DNA of 64,000 nucleotides, taken from UBA2093 sp964513585. GTDB lineage: Bacteria > Actinomycetota > Acidimicrobiia > Acidimicrobiales > Ilumatobacteraceae. Shown here piece by piece: positions 49,905 to 59,595 of this stretch. The notes under the pieces are model-generated. The model searched no databases. It had not been told where the DNA came from and saw nothing but the letters and a program-made list of their open reading frames with translations. The position numbers and the translations under genes are program-made. Location of the stretch: NCBI GenBank assembly GCA_964513585.1, contig CAZENK010000001.1:75024-139023 (forward strand). The letters run 5' to 3'. Within the stretch, counting starts at the first letter, position 1. The number at the start of each line of letters is the position of its first letter.

Positions 49905-50642
49905 CCGAGCCGCGTCGTCGATGCGCGTGCAACGCAGGTACAACAGCCGCGGCACCGTGTGGGCCAGTGCGTACTCGGGCGCACGGTCGAGAAAGCCCTG
50001 GGGCGGGCTCGGCTCGAGCATCCGCTCGATCCGGAGACCGTGGGCGATCAGTGAGTTCACGTACCTGCTCAACGGACGGTGGAGGAAACGCACATGCACA
50101 CCGCGTTCGACCTCCTCGATCGACTCGGTCTCGACCAGATAGGGCCCGATGCGCCAGTACTGCTCGGGCGGGTCGATGATGTGGTCGTCGATCCAACCAC
50201 TGCCCGGCGTCTGCAACAACGGGTGGTTCAGGAAGAACCCGAACCGTCCGCCCGGACGGAGCACCCGGGCGACCTCGGCGATGGCACCGTCCACGTCGTC
50301 GATGTGTTCGAACACCAGACACGCAACCACAGCGTCACAGGATGCGTCGGCAGCAGGCAGCGCAGTTGCAGAACCGATCTCATAAGCAGGGCCACCACCG
50401 CGTTCACGGGCCACCTCGATGTGCCTGGCTGTGGGGTCCACCCCGATCACTTCGCACCCGACCCCTGCCAACGCGCGGGCAATCTGTCCCTCCCCGCAGC
50501 CGACGTCGATCACCCTGGTGAAGCCCTCGATCTCCTCGATCGCAAGGGGGATGATCTGCTCCACATACTCGGGATCAACGCCGTCGGTGAACCCGTCGAT
50601 CCACCACTGGGCATATGACTCCCACAGTCCGTTGTCATCCAC
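49902..50642 (-). CDS. Class I SAM-dependent methyltransferase
   Basis: A 246-residue UbiE/Methyltransf_11-like protein. VIDVGCGEGQIARAL is the SAM-binding motif near 43, GVDPTARHI the ribose-contact region, and VLRPGGRFGFFLNHP the post-motif strand. The substrate is unknown. It lies between uvrC (nine bases upstream) and rapZ (nine bases downstream), a position not usual for a methyltransferase in other actinobacteria. GTG start, six bases after TAGGGT. Confidence 0.88.
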   Translation of the reverse strand: MDDNGLWESYAQWWIDGFTDGVDPEYVEQIIPLAIEEIEGFTRVIDVGCGEGQIARALAGVGCEVIGVDPTARHIEVARERGGGPAYEIGSATALPAADASCDAVVACLVFEHIDDVDGAIAEVARVLRPGGRFGFFLNHPLLQTPGSGWIDDHIIDPPEQYWRIGPYLVETESIEEVERGVHVRFLHRPLSRYVNSLIAHGLRIERMLEPSPPQGFLDRAPEYALAHTVPRLLYLRCTRIDDAAR

Positions 50643-50648
50643 CGCAAC

Positions 50649-50654
50649 ACCCTA
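50649..50654 (-). promoter_or_regulatory. -10 element (TAGGGT), overlapping the uvrC stop codon
   Basis: TAGGGT ends six bases before the GTG at 50642. Its first three bases are the TAG stop of uvrC. Confidence 0.4.
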
Positions 50655-52526
50655 AGGGTTCGGATGGAACTTGTCGTACACCGCCCGAGCAACGCTGTCG
50701 GGCAACCATGACAGCCCGAGCAACACAGCGAGTTCTGCGTTCTTCACTGCGGTGACACCGCCGAGCTCCTTCACGAGTCGTTTCGCCCGGGTCTCGCCGA
50801 GCCCTGTGATGCCGTCGAGCGACGACGAGGTCATCCGTTTGCCGCGCAGTTCCCTGTGGAAGGTGTTCGCAAACCGGTGGGCCTCGTCACGGATTCTCTG
50901 CAGCATGAAGAGACCTTCCGATCCACGGGGGATGCGCACCGGCTCGGCGCGGCCGGGCACGTAGACCTCCTCGAAGCGTTTTGCGAGTGCCGCCACGGGA
51001 ATCTCGTCAGAAAGTCCCAGCTCCGCCACCACCTCGACCGCCACGTTCAGCTGCCCCTTGCCGCCGTCGACCAGCAGGAGCTGCGGTGGATACGCGAAGC
51101 GACCGGGCTTCTCGCCGCGTTCAGCGACGGGCGCATCACGGTCCTCGATGTAGGCCGACAGACGACGTGTGAGCACCTCGCGCATGGCCGCGTAGTCATC
51201 GTTCCCGGGCACGTCCTTCACCTTGAAGCGGCGGTACTCGCGCTTGTTCGGAAGACCGTCCTCCAGCACGACCATCGACCCCACGTAGTCGGTGCCCTGC
51301 AAGTGGGCCATGTCGTAGCACTCGATCCGCAGGGGGGCCTCGGGGAGCATGAGTTGGTCCTGGAGTTCCGACAGAGCCCTGCTGCGCGAGTTGTGGTCGC
51401 TGGCACGCTTCAGCCGGTGGCGGACGAACTCTTCCTTTGCGTTCTTCGTCACCATCTCGTGCAGGTCGCGCTTGTCCCCTCTGAGCGGCACACGGAACTG
51501 CACCTGTGAACCGCGCAGGTGTCTCAGCCATTCTGCGTAGGTGTCCGTGTGGTCCGGCATCACGGGAACGAGCACATGCGACGGGATGCCGAGGGGAGGA
51601 TGATCGCCGTACATCTCCTCCAGCACCCTGTCGATGAGTCCGCCGGGGGACAGATCCTCGACCTTGTCGAGAATGAAGCCCTTGCGCCCGACCACACGGC
51701 CCTTGCGCACGAAGAACACCTGGATGGCCGCCTCCAGGTCATCGTCGGCCACACCGATGATGTCGAGGTCCTCGTCCCGCTCGCCCACCATCTGCTGTTT
51801 CTCGATCGCCCGCAGCACACCACCCAGGCGGTCGCGAAGGCGCGCAGCCTTCTCGAACTCCAGCACGGACGAGGCCTCCTCCATCTGCCGTTGCAGTGTC
51901 CGCACGACTTCGTCAGTGTCACCGTCCAGGAATGCAACGAGGTCGTCCACGTGATGCTTGTACGTCTCGGCGGACACCTCCTTGACGCAGGGGCCGGAGC
52001 ACTTCTCGATGTGGAACAACAGGCACGGCCGGCCGAGCCGTTGGTGCTGGTTGAACTTCCCCTGCGAGCAGGTGCGCACCGGGAACGTGCGCAGGAGCAG
52101 ATCGAGGGTCTCCCTGATCGCCCAGGCATGCGCGTACGGACCGAAGTACCGGGTCCCCTTGCGCTTGGTGCCGCGCATCACCACGGCACGGGGCCATTCC
52201 TCATCCAGTGTCACCGCGAGAAACGGGTAACTCTTGTCGTCACGCAGACGCACATTGAAACGCGGACGGTGCTGCTTGATCAACGAGAACTCGAGCATGA
52301 GTGCCTCGACCTCATTGCGCACTTCGATCCATTCCACCGAATGAGCTGCAGTCACCATTGCGACCGTCCGCGGGTGCATCTGGGAATGGTCCTGGAAGTA
52401 ACTCGACAGTCGCGACCGAAGGTTCGATGCCTTGCCGACGTAGATGACACGGCCGTGCTCGTCCTTGAATTGGTACGAGCCCGGCGTGGTGGGGATCGTG
52501 CCCACGGGTGGGCGCTGCACGGCCAC
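50652..52526 (-). CDS. uvrC: Excinuclease ABC subunit C
   Basis: A 624-residue dual-incision nuclease of nucleotide-excision repair. The GIY-YIG domain (about 10-95) has GSYQFKDEHGRVIYVGKAS, the UVR motif (about 200-235) binds UvrB, an RNase H-like domain with RIECYDMAHLQG supplies the 5' incision, and a C-terminal helix-hairpin-helix (LDGITGLGETRAKRL) binds DNA. It begins two bases after the uvrA stop, with GAAGAGG before the GTG, so uvrA and uvrC are one unit. Confidence 0.96.
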   Translation of the reverse strand: MAVQRPPVGTIPTTPGSYQFKDEHGRVIYVGKASNLRSRLSSYFQDHSQMHPRTVAMVTAAHSVEWIEVRNEVEALMLEFSLIKQHRPRFNVRLRDDKSYPFLAVTLDEEWPRAVVMRGTKRKGTRYFGPYAHAWAIRETLDLLLRTFPVRTCSQGKFNQHQRLGRPCLLFHIEKCSGPCVKEVSAETYKHHVDDLVAFLDGDTDEVVRTLQRQMEEASSVLEFEKAARLRDRLGGVLRAIEKQQMVGERDEDLDIIGVADDDLEAAIQVFFVRKGRVVGRKGFILDKVEDLSPGGLIDRVLEEMYGDHPPLGIPSHVLVPVMPDHTDTYAEWLRHLRGSQVQFRVPLRGDKRDLHEMVTKNAKEEFVRHRLKRASDHNSRSRALSELQDQLMLPEAPLRIECYDMAHLQGTDYVGSMVVLEDGLPNKREYRRFKVKDVPGNDDYAAMREVLTRRLSAYIEDRDAPVAERGEKPGRFAYPPQLLLVDGGKGQLNVAVEVVAELGLSDEIPVAALAKRFEEVYVPGRAEPVRIPRGSEGLFMLQRIRDEAHRFANTFHRELRGKRMTSSSLDGITGLGETRAKRLVKELGGVTAVKNAELAVLLGLSWLPDSVARAVYDKFHPNP

Positions 52527-52528
52527 GG

Positions 52529-55522
52529 TTACCTCTTCGGCCTGGCCGGGGCCTTCGTCTTCTTGGCCGCAGTGACCGGCTTTGCCGCCTTCTTGACCTG
52601 CGCCTTCGGGGTCTTCGAAGCGCCGGCAACCTTCACGGCCTTCTTCACGGGGGCCTTCCTGGGCGTGCCCACCGGCTCGGGCATGCCCAGCAGGGGTGCG
52701 AGGAAACGACCGGTGTGGCTGTCCGCGAGTGTTGCGATGTGCTCGGGTGTTCCGCAGCCCACGATGCTGCCTCCGCCGCTGCCGCCTTCGGGTCCGAGAT
52801 CGATCAACCAGTCGGCAGTCTTGATGACATCGAGGTTGTGCTCGATCACCAGCACGGTGTTGCCCTGGTCCACGAGACGCGAGAGCACAGTCAGCAACCT
52901 GCGGACGTCCTCGAAGTGGAGGCCCGTGGTCGGCTCGTCGAGCAGGTACATGGTGTGCCCCGTCGAGCGCTTCGCCAGTTCGCTCGCCAGCTTCACACGC
53001 TGTGCCTCGCCGCCCGAGAGGGTCGGCGCCGATTGTCCGAGCCTCACGTACCCGAGACCCACATCGACAAGGGTCTGCATGTGGCGCGCGATCGTGGGCT
53101 GGTTGGAGAAGAACTCCAGCGCCTCCGAGATCGGCATGTCGAGCACCTCTGCGATGTTCTTTCCCTTGAACGTGATGTCGAGGGTGTCGCGGTTGTAGCG
53201 CGCCCCCTTGCAGACCTCGCAGGGCACGTACACGTCGGGCAGGAAGTGCATCTCGATCTTGATGGTCCCGTCACCCGAGCACGCCTCGCAGCGGCCACCC
53301 TGCACGTTGAAACTGAACCTGCCGGGCATGTAGCCGCGCACCTTCGCCTCGGGAGACGCAGCGAACAACTTGCGGATCGAATCGAAGACACCGGTGTAGG
53401 TGGCGGGGTTCGACCTGGGTGTGCGGCCGATGGGTGACTGGTCCATGTCGATGACTTTGTCGATCGCGTCGATGCCCTCGACCGTGCGGTGCTTGCCAGG
53501 AGATTCCTTGCTCTTGTAGATGCGCTGCATCATCGCGGGCAGCAGTATGTCGCGGATCAACGTGCTCTTGCCGCTGCCCGAGACACCGGTGACCGCAACG
53601 AAACACCCCAGCGGGATCTCGACATCGATGTCCCTGAGATTGTGCTCCCTCGCGCCCCGTACCGTGATTGTCTCGCCGGCCGGTGCGCGCCGCACCCGCG
53701 GCACCTCGATCGAGGCAGCACCCGTGAGATAGCGCCCCGTCACCGACTCCTTTGCCCTGGAGATGCCGGGGACCGGGCCGCTGTAGACGACTTCTCCACC
53801 GTGCTCGCCTGCTCCCGGCCCGATGTCGACGATCCAGTCGCTCTCCTTGATTGTCTCCTCGTCGTGCTCGACGACGATCACAGTGTTGCCAAGGTCGCGC
53901 AGCCTCAACAGAGTCTCGATCAGACGACGGTTGTCCCGCTGGTGCAGACCGATGCTCGGTTCGTCGAGCACATACAGCGTGCCCACGAGGCCCGAACCGA
54001 TCTGACTGGCGAGCCGGATTCGTTGCGCCTCACCGCCGGCCAGGGTGCCCGCGGAACGTGACAATGTGAGGTAATCAAGACCGACATCGAGCAGGAAGCC
54101 CAGACGGGCGTTGATCTCCTTCGTGACTCGCTCGGCAATCATCGAATCGCGGTCCGACAGAACAAGCCCCGCGAGGAACGCAGCTGACTCCCCGATCGAC
54201 ATGTCGCACACCTCGGAGATGTTCCTGTCGTTGATGGTGATGGCGAGTGTCGACGGCTTCAGACGGGCTCCCTCGCACGCCGGGCACGGGACCTCACGCA
54301 TGTACGACTCGAACTGCTCGCGCGTCCAGTCACCCTCGGCATCGGCGTGTCTGCGCTTGATCCAAGGGATGACACCTTCGTACTGCGTGCTGAACTGGCG
54401 CACCTTCCCGAAGCGGTTGCGGTACTTGACCTGCATGGCACCTGACTTGCCCTGCAGGACGAGCTTCTGGTGCTTCGCCGAGAGCTTCGACCACGGTTTG
54501 TCCATGTCGATGCCCTCCTGCTCGGCGACTGCACCGAGCATGCGGTGGAAGTACGCAGTGTGCGCACTGCGCCACGGGGCAATGGCACCCTCGGCCAGGG
54601 ACATGGACGGGTCGGGAATCACGAGCTCGGCATCGACCTCGAACTTTGTGCCGAGACCGTCACAGTTCTCGCATGCACCGTAGGGAGAGTTGAACGAGAA
54701 GTTCCTGGGTGCCGGTTCGTCGAAACTCGCGCCGCAGTCCGGGCACGCCAGGTGCTGACTGAACGTGAGCGTCTCGCCGTCGCCGCCGTCGCGGGCGACG
54801 AGCTCGACACTCGCCACACCCTCGGCCAGCTTCAGCGCGGTCTCGAGAGAGTCCGTGAGACGACGCTCGATGTCGTCACGGCGGACCAGTCGGTCGACGA
54901 TGATGTCGATCGTGTGGTTCTCGTAGCGCGCGAGCTTCTCCCCCGATGCGAGGAACTCGGCTATGTCCCTGGTCTCCCCGTCGATGCGCGCGCGCACGAA
55001 CCCCTGGCCGGCCAGGTCGCCGAGGAGCGTGTCGTACTCGCCCTTGCGGCCGCGCACCACCGGTGCGAGCACCTGGAACCTGGTGCCCTCGGCGAGGGTC
55101 ATGATGCGGTCGACGATTTGCTGGGGGGTCTGGCGCTGCAGGCGCGTGCCGTCCGTCGGGCAGTGCTGCACGCCTATCCGTGCATACAACAGGCGCAGGT
55201 AGTCGTAGATCTCCGTGATGGTGCCGACGGTCGACCTGGGATTGCGCGACGCAGATTTCTGGTCGATGGAGATTGCGGGCGACAGACCCTCGATCACGTC
55301 CACATCGGGCTTGTCCATCTGGCCGAGGAACTGGCGCGCATACGCCGACAGGCTCTCGACGTAGCGGCGCTGACCCTCCGCATAGATCGTGTCGAAGGCA
55401 AGGGAACTCTTGCCGCTCCCCGAGAGACCGGTGAACACGATCAACTGGTCGCGCGGGAGCTCGAGACTGATGTTCTTCAGGTTGTGTTCGCGCGCACCCC
55501 GAACGACGATCTTCTCAGCCAC
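52529..55522 (-). CDS. uvrA: Excinuclease ABC subunit A
   Basis: A 997-residue ATPase that finds DNA damage with UvrB. Two ABC ATPase modules are present, with GLSGSGKSSLAFDT and GVSGSGKSTLIRD as Walker A motifs and LAGGEAQRIRLA and LSGGEAQRVKLA as signatures. Zinc-binding cysteine pairs include CPACEGARL and CEACSGDG...CEVCKGARY. The last 50 residues are a Lys/Ala/Pro-rich tail (KAPVKKAVKV, PARPKR) that is not part of the usual enzyme and could bind DNA. GTG start, leaderless. Confidence 0.96.
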   Translation of the reverse strand: MAEKIVVRGAREHNLKNISLELPRDQLIVFTGLSGSGKSSLAFDTIYAEGQRRYVESLSAYARQFLGQMDKPDVDVIEGLSPAISIDQKSASRNPRSTVGTITEIYDYLRLLYARIGVQHCPTDGTRLQRQTPQQIVDRIMTLAEGTRFQVLAPVVRGRKGEYDTLLGDLAGQGFVRARIDGETRDIAEFLASGEKLARYENHTIDIIVDRLVRRDDIERRLTDSLETALKLAEGVASVELVARDGGDGETLTFSQHLACPDCGASFDEPAPRNFSFNSPYGACENCDGLGTKFEVDAELVIPDPSMSLAEGAIAPWRSAHTAYFHRMLGAVAEQEGIDMDKPWSKLSAKHQKLVLQGKSGAMQVKYRNRFGKVRQFSTQYEGVIPWIKRRHADAEGDWTREQFESYMREVPCPACEGARLKPSTLAITINDRNISEVCDMSIGESAAFLAGLVLSDRDSMIAERVTKEINARLGFLLDVGLDYLTLSRSAGTLAGGEAQRIRLASQIGSGLVGTLYVLDEPSIGLHQRDNRRLIETLLRLRDLGNTVIVVEHDEETIKESDWIVDIGPGAGEHGGEVVYSGPVPGISRAKESVTGRYLTGAASIEVPRVRRAPAGETITVRGAREHNLRDIDVEIPLGCFVAVTGVSGSGKSTLIRDILLPAMMQRIYKSKESPGKHRTVEGIDAIDKVIDMDQSPIGRTPRSNPATYTGVFDSIRKLFAASPEAKVRGYMPGRFSFNVQGGRCEACSGDGTIKIEMHFLPDVYVPCEVCKGARYNRDTLDITFKGKNIAEVLDMPISEALEFFSNQPTIARHMQTLVDVGLGYVRLGQSAPTLSGGEAQRVKLASELAKRSTGHTMYLLDEPTTGLHFEDVRRLLTVLSRLVDQGNTVLVIEHNLDVIKTADWLIDLGPEGGSGGGSIVGCGTPEHIATLADSHTGRFLAPLLGMPEPVGTPRKAPVKKAVKVAGASKTPKAQVKKAAKPVTAAKKTKAPARPKR

Positions 55523-55528
55523 GGTACG

Positions 55529-55534
55529 AGGCTA
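55529..55534 (-). promoter_or_regulatory. -10 element (TAGCCT) for uvrA-uvrC, leaderless
   Basis: TAGCCT ends six bases before the GTG at 55522. No LexA box was recognised between uvrB and uvrA. Confidence 0.5.
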
Positions 55535-55542
55535 CCCACACG

Positions 55543-57564
55543 TCAACGGGCGTCACGAAGTTCGCGCCGCAGGTCGTTGATCTCGTCCCGCAGGCGTGCT
55601 GCGTACTCGAACTTGAGGTCGGTTGCGGCTTCGTGCATCTCGTCCTCGAGCGTCTGGATCAAACGTGCGATGTCCTGCTGAGGCATCGACTTGATCTCGC
55701 GCTGGACCTTGTCACGCTCACGGTTGCGCCGCTGCCCCTTGCCCGGCACCGGGGCCGACCCGTCGCCTCCCGTCAGAACCGAGAGAATGTCCCCGACGGC
55801 CTTGCGGATGGTCTGCGGGTTGATGCCGTGCTCGAGGTTGTACGAGATCTGGGTCTCACGACGGCGCTTCGTCTCGCCGATGGCGCGCTCCATCGAGGGC
55901 GTGATCTTGTCTGCGTACATCACGACCTGTCCGGCCACGTTTCTTGCGGCACGCCCGATCATCTGGATGAGTGATGTCTCGCTGCGCAGGAAGCCCTCCT
56001 TGTCGGCATCGAGAATCGCCACGAGAGAGACTTCCGGAAGGTCGAGGCCCTCCCTCAACAGGTTGATGCCCACAAGGACGTCGAACTCCCCCAGGCGCAA
56101 ACCCCGCAGGATCTCGATTCTCTGCAGGGTGTCGATGTTCGAGTGGAGGTATCGCACGTTCAGACCCTGCTCGAGCAGGTACTCCGTGAGGTCCTCTGCC
56201 ATCTTCTTCGTGAGTGTCGTGATCAGCACGCGGTCACCCGAGTCGACTCGGCCACGGACCATCTCGATGATGTCGTCGATCTGACCCTTGGTCGGCCGCA
56301 CGACCACCTCGGGATCGACGAGACCGGTCGGTCGGACGATCTGTTCCACGACCCGCGTGCTGTGCTTGAGTTCGAACGCAGCCGGTGTTGCTGACATGAA
56401 GATGCACTGGTTGATCCGCTCCATGGTCTCCTCGAACCGGAGGGGGCGGTTGTCGCGGGCACTCGGCAGACGGAAACCGTGCTCGACCAGGGTGTCCTTC
56501 CTGCTGCGGTCACCGGCGAACTGGGCGTGCAGCTGCGGCACGGCCACATGGCTCTCGTCGATGATCAGGAGGAAGTCCCTCGGGAAGTAGTCGAGAAGGG
56601 TGAAGGGCGGCTCGCCGGGCTGGCGTCCGTCGATGTGCATCGAGTAGTTCTCGATGCCGTTGCAGTAGCCCATCTCCTGGATCATCTCGAGGTCGTACTG
56701 GGTTCGCATGCGCAGACGTTGCGCCTCGAGCAGCTTTCCCTGGCTCTCGAAGAACGCGAGCTGCTGCTGAAGCTCGTCCTCGATGCCGCGGATCGCCTTG
56801 CGGAGGCGGTCATCGCCGGCCACGTAGTGCGTGGCGGGGAAGACGATGATCTCGGACGGTTCGGAGAGGGTCTCGCCCGTGAGTGGGTCGATCATCGTGA
56901 TGCGGTCGACGGTGTCCCCGAACATCTCGATGCGCACGACGTTCTCCTCGTACGCAGGGTGCACCTCGATGGTGTCCCCACGCACACGGAAGTTGCCCCG
57001 GCCGAGCGTCATGTCGTTGCGGTCGTACTGGAGGTCGACGAGACGCCTCAGGATGCTGCGTTGGTCATAGTCGACACCGACATGCACCTCGAGCAACTGA
57101 CCCTTGTACTCGGCGGGGTCGCCCATGCCGTAGATGCACGACACGCTCGCAACGACGATCGTGTCCCTCCGGGTCAGGAGAGCCGCCGTGGCGGAGTGGC
57201 GCAGGCGGTCGATCTCCTCGTTGATCGATGAGTCCTTCTCGATGTAGGTGTCGCTCGACGGGATGTACGCCTCGGGTTGGTAGTAGTCGTAGTAGCTCAC
57301 GAAGAACTCCACCCGGTTGTTGGGGAAGAACTCCTTCATCTCCTGGGCCAGCTGCGCCGCGAGACTCTTGTTCGGAGCGAGAATCAGCGTCGGTCGCTGC
57401 GTCTTCTCGATGGTCCACGCAATGGTCGCCGACTTCCCCGAACCGGTGATTCCGAGAAGGGTCTGGAAGCGCTCGCCGTTCTCGACACCCTCGCTCAGCT
57501 GTGCAATCGCCTTCGGCTGGTCGCCCGCCGGGGCGAAATCGGAGACAACCTCGAAGTTCGGCAC
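55543..57564 (-). CDS. uvrB: Excinuclease ABC subunit B
   Basis: A 673-residue helicase-like damage verifier. GITGSGKSAT is Walker A, SYYDYYQPEAY the beta-hairpin, LIIDESH the DEAD-like motif, and the late QMIGRAARN motif VI. The C-terminal UVR domain (about 630-670) interacts with UvrC. The frame opens 71 codons earlier inside coaE, but the GTG at 57564 gives the normal length and follows TACGAT by six bases. Confidence 0.97.
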   Translation of the reverse strand: MPNFEVVSDFAPAGDQPKAIAQLSEGVENGERFQTLLGITGSGKSATIAWTIEKTQRPTLILAPNKSLAAQLAQEMKEFFPNNRVEFFVSYYDYYQPEAYIPSSDTYIEKDSSINEEIDRLRHSATAALLTRRDTIVVASVSCIYGMGDPAEYKGQLLEVHVGVDYDQRSILRRLVDLQYDRNDMTLGRGNFRVRGDTIEVHPAYEENVVRIEMFGDTVDRITMIDPLTGETLSEPSEIIVFPATHYVAGDDRLRKAIRGIEDELQQQLAFFESQGKLLEAQRLRMRTQYDLEMIQEMGYCNGIENYSMHIDGRQPGEPPFTLLDYFPRDFLLIIDESHVAVPQLHAQFAGDRSRKDTLVEHGFRLPSARDNRPLRFEETMERINQCIFMSATPAAFELKHSTRVVEQIVRPTGLVDPEVVVRPTKGQIDDIIEMVRGRVDSGDRVLITTLTKKMAEDLTEYLLEQGLNVRYLHSNIDTLQRIEILRGLRLGEFDVLVGINLLREGLDLPEVSLVAILDADKEGFLRSETSLIQMIGRAARNVAGQVVMYADKITPSMERAIGETKRRRETQISYNLEHGINPQTIRKAVGDILSVLTGGDGSAPVPGKGQRRNRERDKVQREIKSMPQQDIARLIQTLEDEMHEAATDLKFEYAARLRDEINDLRRELRDAR

Positions 57565-57570
57565 GACTGC

Positions 57571-57576
57571 ATCGTA
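57571..57576 (-). promoter_or_regulatory. -10 element (TACGAT) for uvrB, leaderless
   Basis: TACGAT ends six bases before the GTG at 57564 and supports that start. Confidence 0.5.
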
Positions 57577-57586
57577 CCGAGGCGGG

Positions 57587-58255
57587 TCAGGGCGCCTTCG
57601 TGCGCGATCCCGCATCGGGTGCGGCCGGTGGCAATGAGGTTGCCCACTGCCACACTGCATCCACCTGGGAACGCAGGCTGTCAAGGTCGCCGGAATTGTC
57701 AATGATCCGGTCGGCGATGGCGGCCCGCTGTTCACGCGTCGCCTGCTTTGCCATGCGGGCCCGGGCGTCTTCCTCACTCATCGACCTGAACCTGACGAGG
57801 CGATCCACGGCGAGCTCGACGGGCACGTCGACGACCACGACACCGCACAGGCCCTTGCGCGGGTTCTCAGCAAGGAGCGGAATGTCGAGCACAACCACCC
57901 TGTGACGCTTCAGCCACGGAAGCACCCTGCACCAGAACGGCGCGGAGTCCGCATCCTTCATGCGGCGGTCCATCTCGGCGGCAACAGCAGGATGAACGAT
58001 CTTGTTCAGGTCGGCGAGGGCCTCGGCGTCGGAGAACACGATCGAGGCGAGTCGTGGCCTGTCGAGCGCACCGGACTCATCGAGGATCTCACTGCCGAAA
58101 CGCTCCGCAAGAACCCCCAGCAGGGGCTGACCGGGTGCCTGCAGTTCCCTCGTGATGGCGTCGGCATCGATGATCACTGCACCATGGGCAGCGAGCATCG
58201 ACGACACAGTTGACTTTCCGGAACCAATCCCGCCGGTCAAGCCGATCAGGATCAT
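57587..58255 (-). CDS. coaE: Dephospho-CoA kinase
   Basis: A 222-residue kinase for the last step of CoA synthesis. GLTGGIGSGKSTVS is the P-loop, IIDADAITREL the substrate-binding region, and VVLDIPLLAEN the lid base. It lacks the GrpB-like C-terminal domain seen in mycobacterial CoaE, so it is a single-domain form. It lies 12 bases after rpsA. The window also holds panB and panC of the same cofactor pathway. Confidence 0.95.
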   Translation of the reverse strand: MILIGLTGGIGSGKSTVSSMLAAHGAVIIDADAITRELQAPGQPLLGVLAERFGSEILDESGALDRPRLASIVFSDAEALADLNKIVHPAVAAEMDRRMKDADSAPFWCRVLPWLKRHRVVVLDIPLLAENPRKGLCGVVVVDVPVELAVDRLVRFRSMSEEDARARMAKQATREQRAAIADRIIDNSGDLDSLRSQVDAVWQWATSLPPAAPDAGSRTKAP

Positions 58256-58267
58256 CGCGAGGTCCGC

Positions 58268-59563
58268 CTACTCTGCGGGTGTCTCGGCGACTGTGCCCTC
58301 GGGCTGGCCGTATTCCTTGTAGTACTCGGCCCATGCGGCCTCGCGCTCGGAATCGTCACCGCCGACCCAGTTGCCGTGCTCATCGACCTGGAACTGGCCC
58401 TGGTACTCGGCGGCAAGCTCGCCACCCTCAGCGGCCTGCTTGATCGAGATCGAGATGCGGCGGCGAGCGAGGTCGAGATCGATGATCTTGACCCACAGCT
58501 CCTCACCGGGGGCGACAACCTGCTCTGCAGCCTCGACGTGGTGCGCGGACATCTCGGAGATGTGCACGAGACCCTCGATGCCGTCGCCGACCTGCACGAA
58601 TGCGCCGAAGGGCACGAGCTTGGTGACGCGACCGTAGACCAGCTGGCCGACCTCGTGGGTGCTGGCGAACTCCTGCCACGGGTCCTGCTGCGTAGCCTTC
58701 AGCGAGAGGCTGATGCGCTCACGGCTGAAATCGACATCGAGAACCTGCACGGTGACCTCGTCACCGATCTGAACGACCTGCGACGGGTGCTCCACGTGCT
58801 TCCACGAGAGTTCGGACACGTGAATGAGTCCGTCCATGCCGCCGAGATCGACGAACGCACCGAACGCAACCACCGACGACACCTTGCCGTGGCGGATCTC
58901 GCCGGGCTTGAGGTTGTTGAGGAAGTCGTCGCGGGTCTCCTTCTGGTTCTCCTCGAGGAACGCACGACGCGACAGAACCACGTTGTTGCGGTTGCGGTCG
59001 AGTTCGAGAATTTTTGCGTCGATCGGCTGACCGATGTACGGCTGCAGGTCGCGCACACGGCGCAACTCCACGAGCGATGCAGGGAGGAAGCCCCGCAGAC
59101 CGATGTCGACGATGAGACCGCCCTTGACGACCTCGATCACCATGCCGCGCACCGGCTCGTCGTTTTCCTTCTTGCGCTCGATCTCGCCCCATGCCTTCTC
59201 GTACTGGGCGCGCTTCTTCGACAGGACCAGACGGCCCTCCTTGTCCTCCAGCGTGAGGACGAGTGCCTCGATCTTCTCGCCGAGCGCAACCACGTCATGC
59301 GGGTTCACGTCGTTCTTGATGGCGAGCTCGCGCGTGGGGATGACACCCTCTGTCTTGTATCCGAACTCGAGAAGAACACCGTCACGGTCGATCTTCACGA
59401 CAGTGCCGGTCACCAGCTGACCGTCTTTCAGTTCCACGATGGTGCCGTCGATTGCCTCGGCGAAGCTTGTGGAGAGGTCACGCTCGGTGATCTGGCGTGG
59501 GGTGTAGTTGCCTTCCGCGTCGAAGGTTCCCATAGGGGCGGAAGTGAGAGTTGAGTCGGACAA
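58268..59563 (-). CDS. rpsA: 30S ribosomal protein S1
   Basis: A 431-residue RNA-binding ribosomal protein with four S1 (OB-fold) domains at about 50-120, 135-205, 225-293 and 310-380. GLIVDIGLRGFLPASLV and GMDGLIHVSELSW are typical repeats. This is the four-domain form common in actinobacteria. The C-terminus is acidic. The start is either TTG at 59563 or an ATG ten codons later (59533). The TTG follows a purine-rich AAAGA stretch. Confidence 0.95.
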   Translation of the reverse strand: MSDSTLTSAPMGTFDAEGNYTPRQITERDLSTSFAEAIDGTIVELKDGQLVTGTVVKIDRDGVLLEFGYKTEGVIPTRELAIKNDVNPHDVVALGEKIEALVLTLEDKEGRLVLSKKRAQYEKAWGEIERKKENDEPVRGMVIEVVKGGLIVDIGLRGFLPASLVELRRVRDLQPYIGQPIDAKILELDRNRNNVVLSRRAFLEENQKETRDDFLNNLKPGEIRHGKVSSVVAFGAFVDLGGMDGLIHVSELSWKHVEHPSQVVQIGDEVTVQVLDVDFSRERISLSLKATQQDPWQEFASTHEVGQLVYGRVTKLVPFGAFVQVGDGIEGLVHISEMSAHHVEAAEQVVAPGEELWVKIIDLDLARRRISISIKQAAEGGELAAEYQGQFQVDEHGNWVGGDDSEREAAWAEYYKEYGQPEGTVAETPAE

Positions 59564-59595
59564 GGATGTGGTCTTTCGGGATGGATAGTCAGTTA

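Noticed and set aside
55523..55542. LexA box between uvrB and uvrA
   Set aside because: The gap is only 20 bases and contains a leaderless -10. No GAAC-N4-GTTC-type palindrome is visible.
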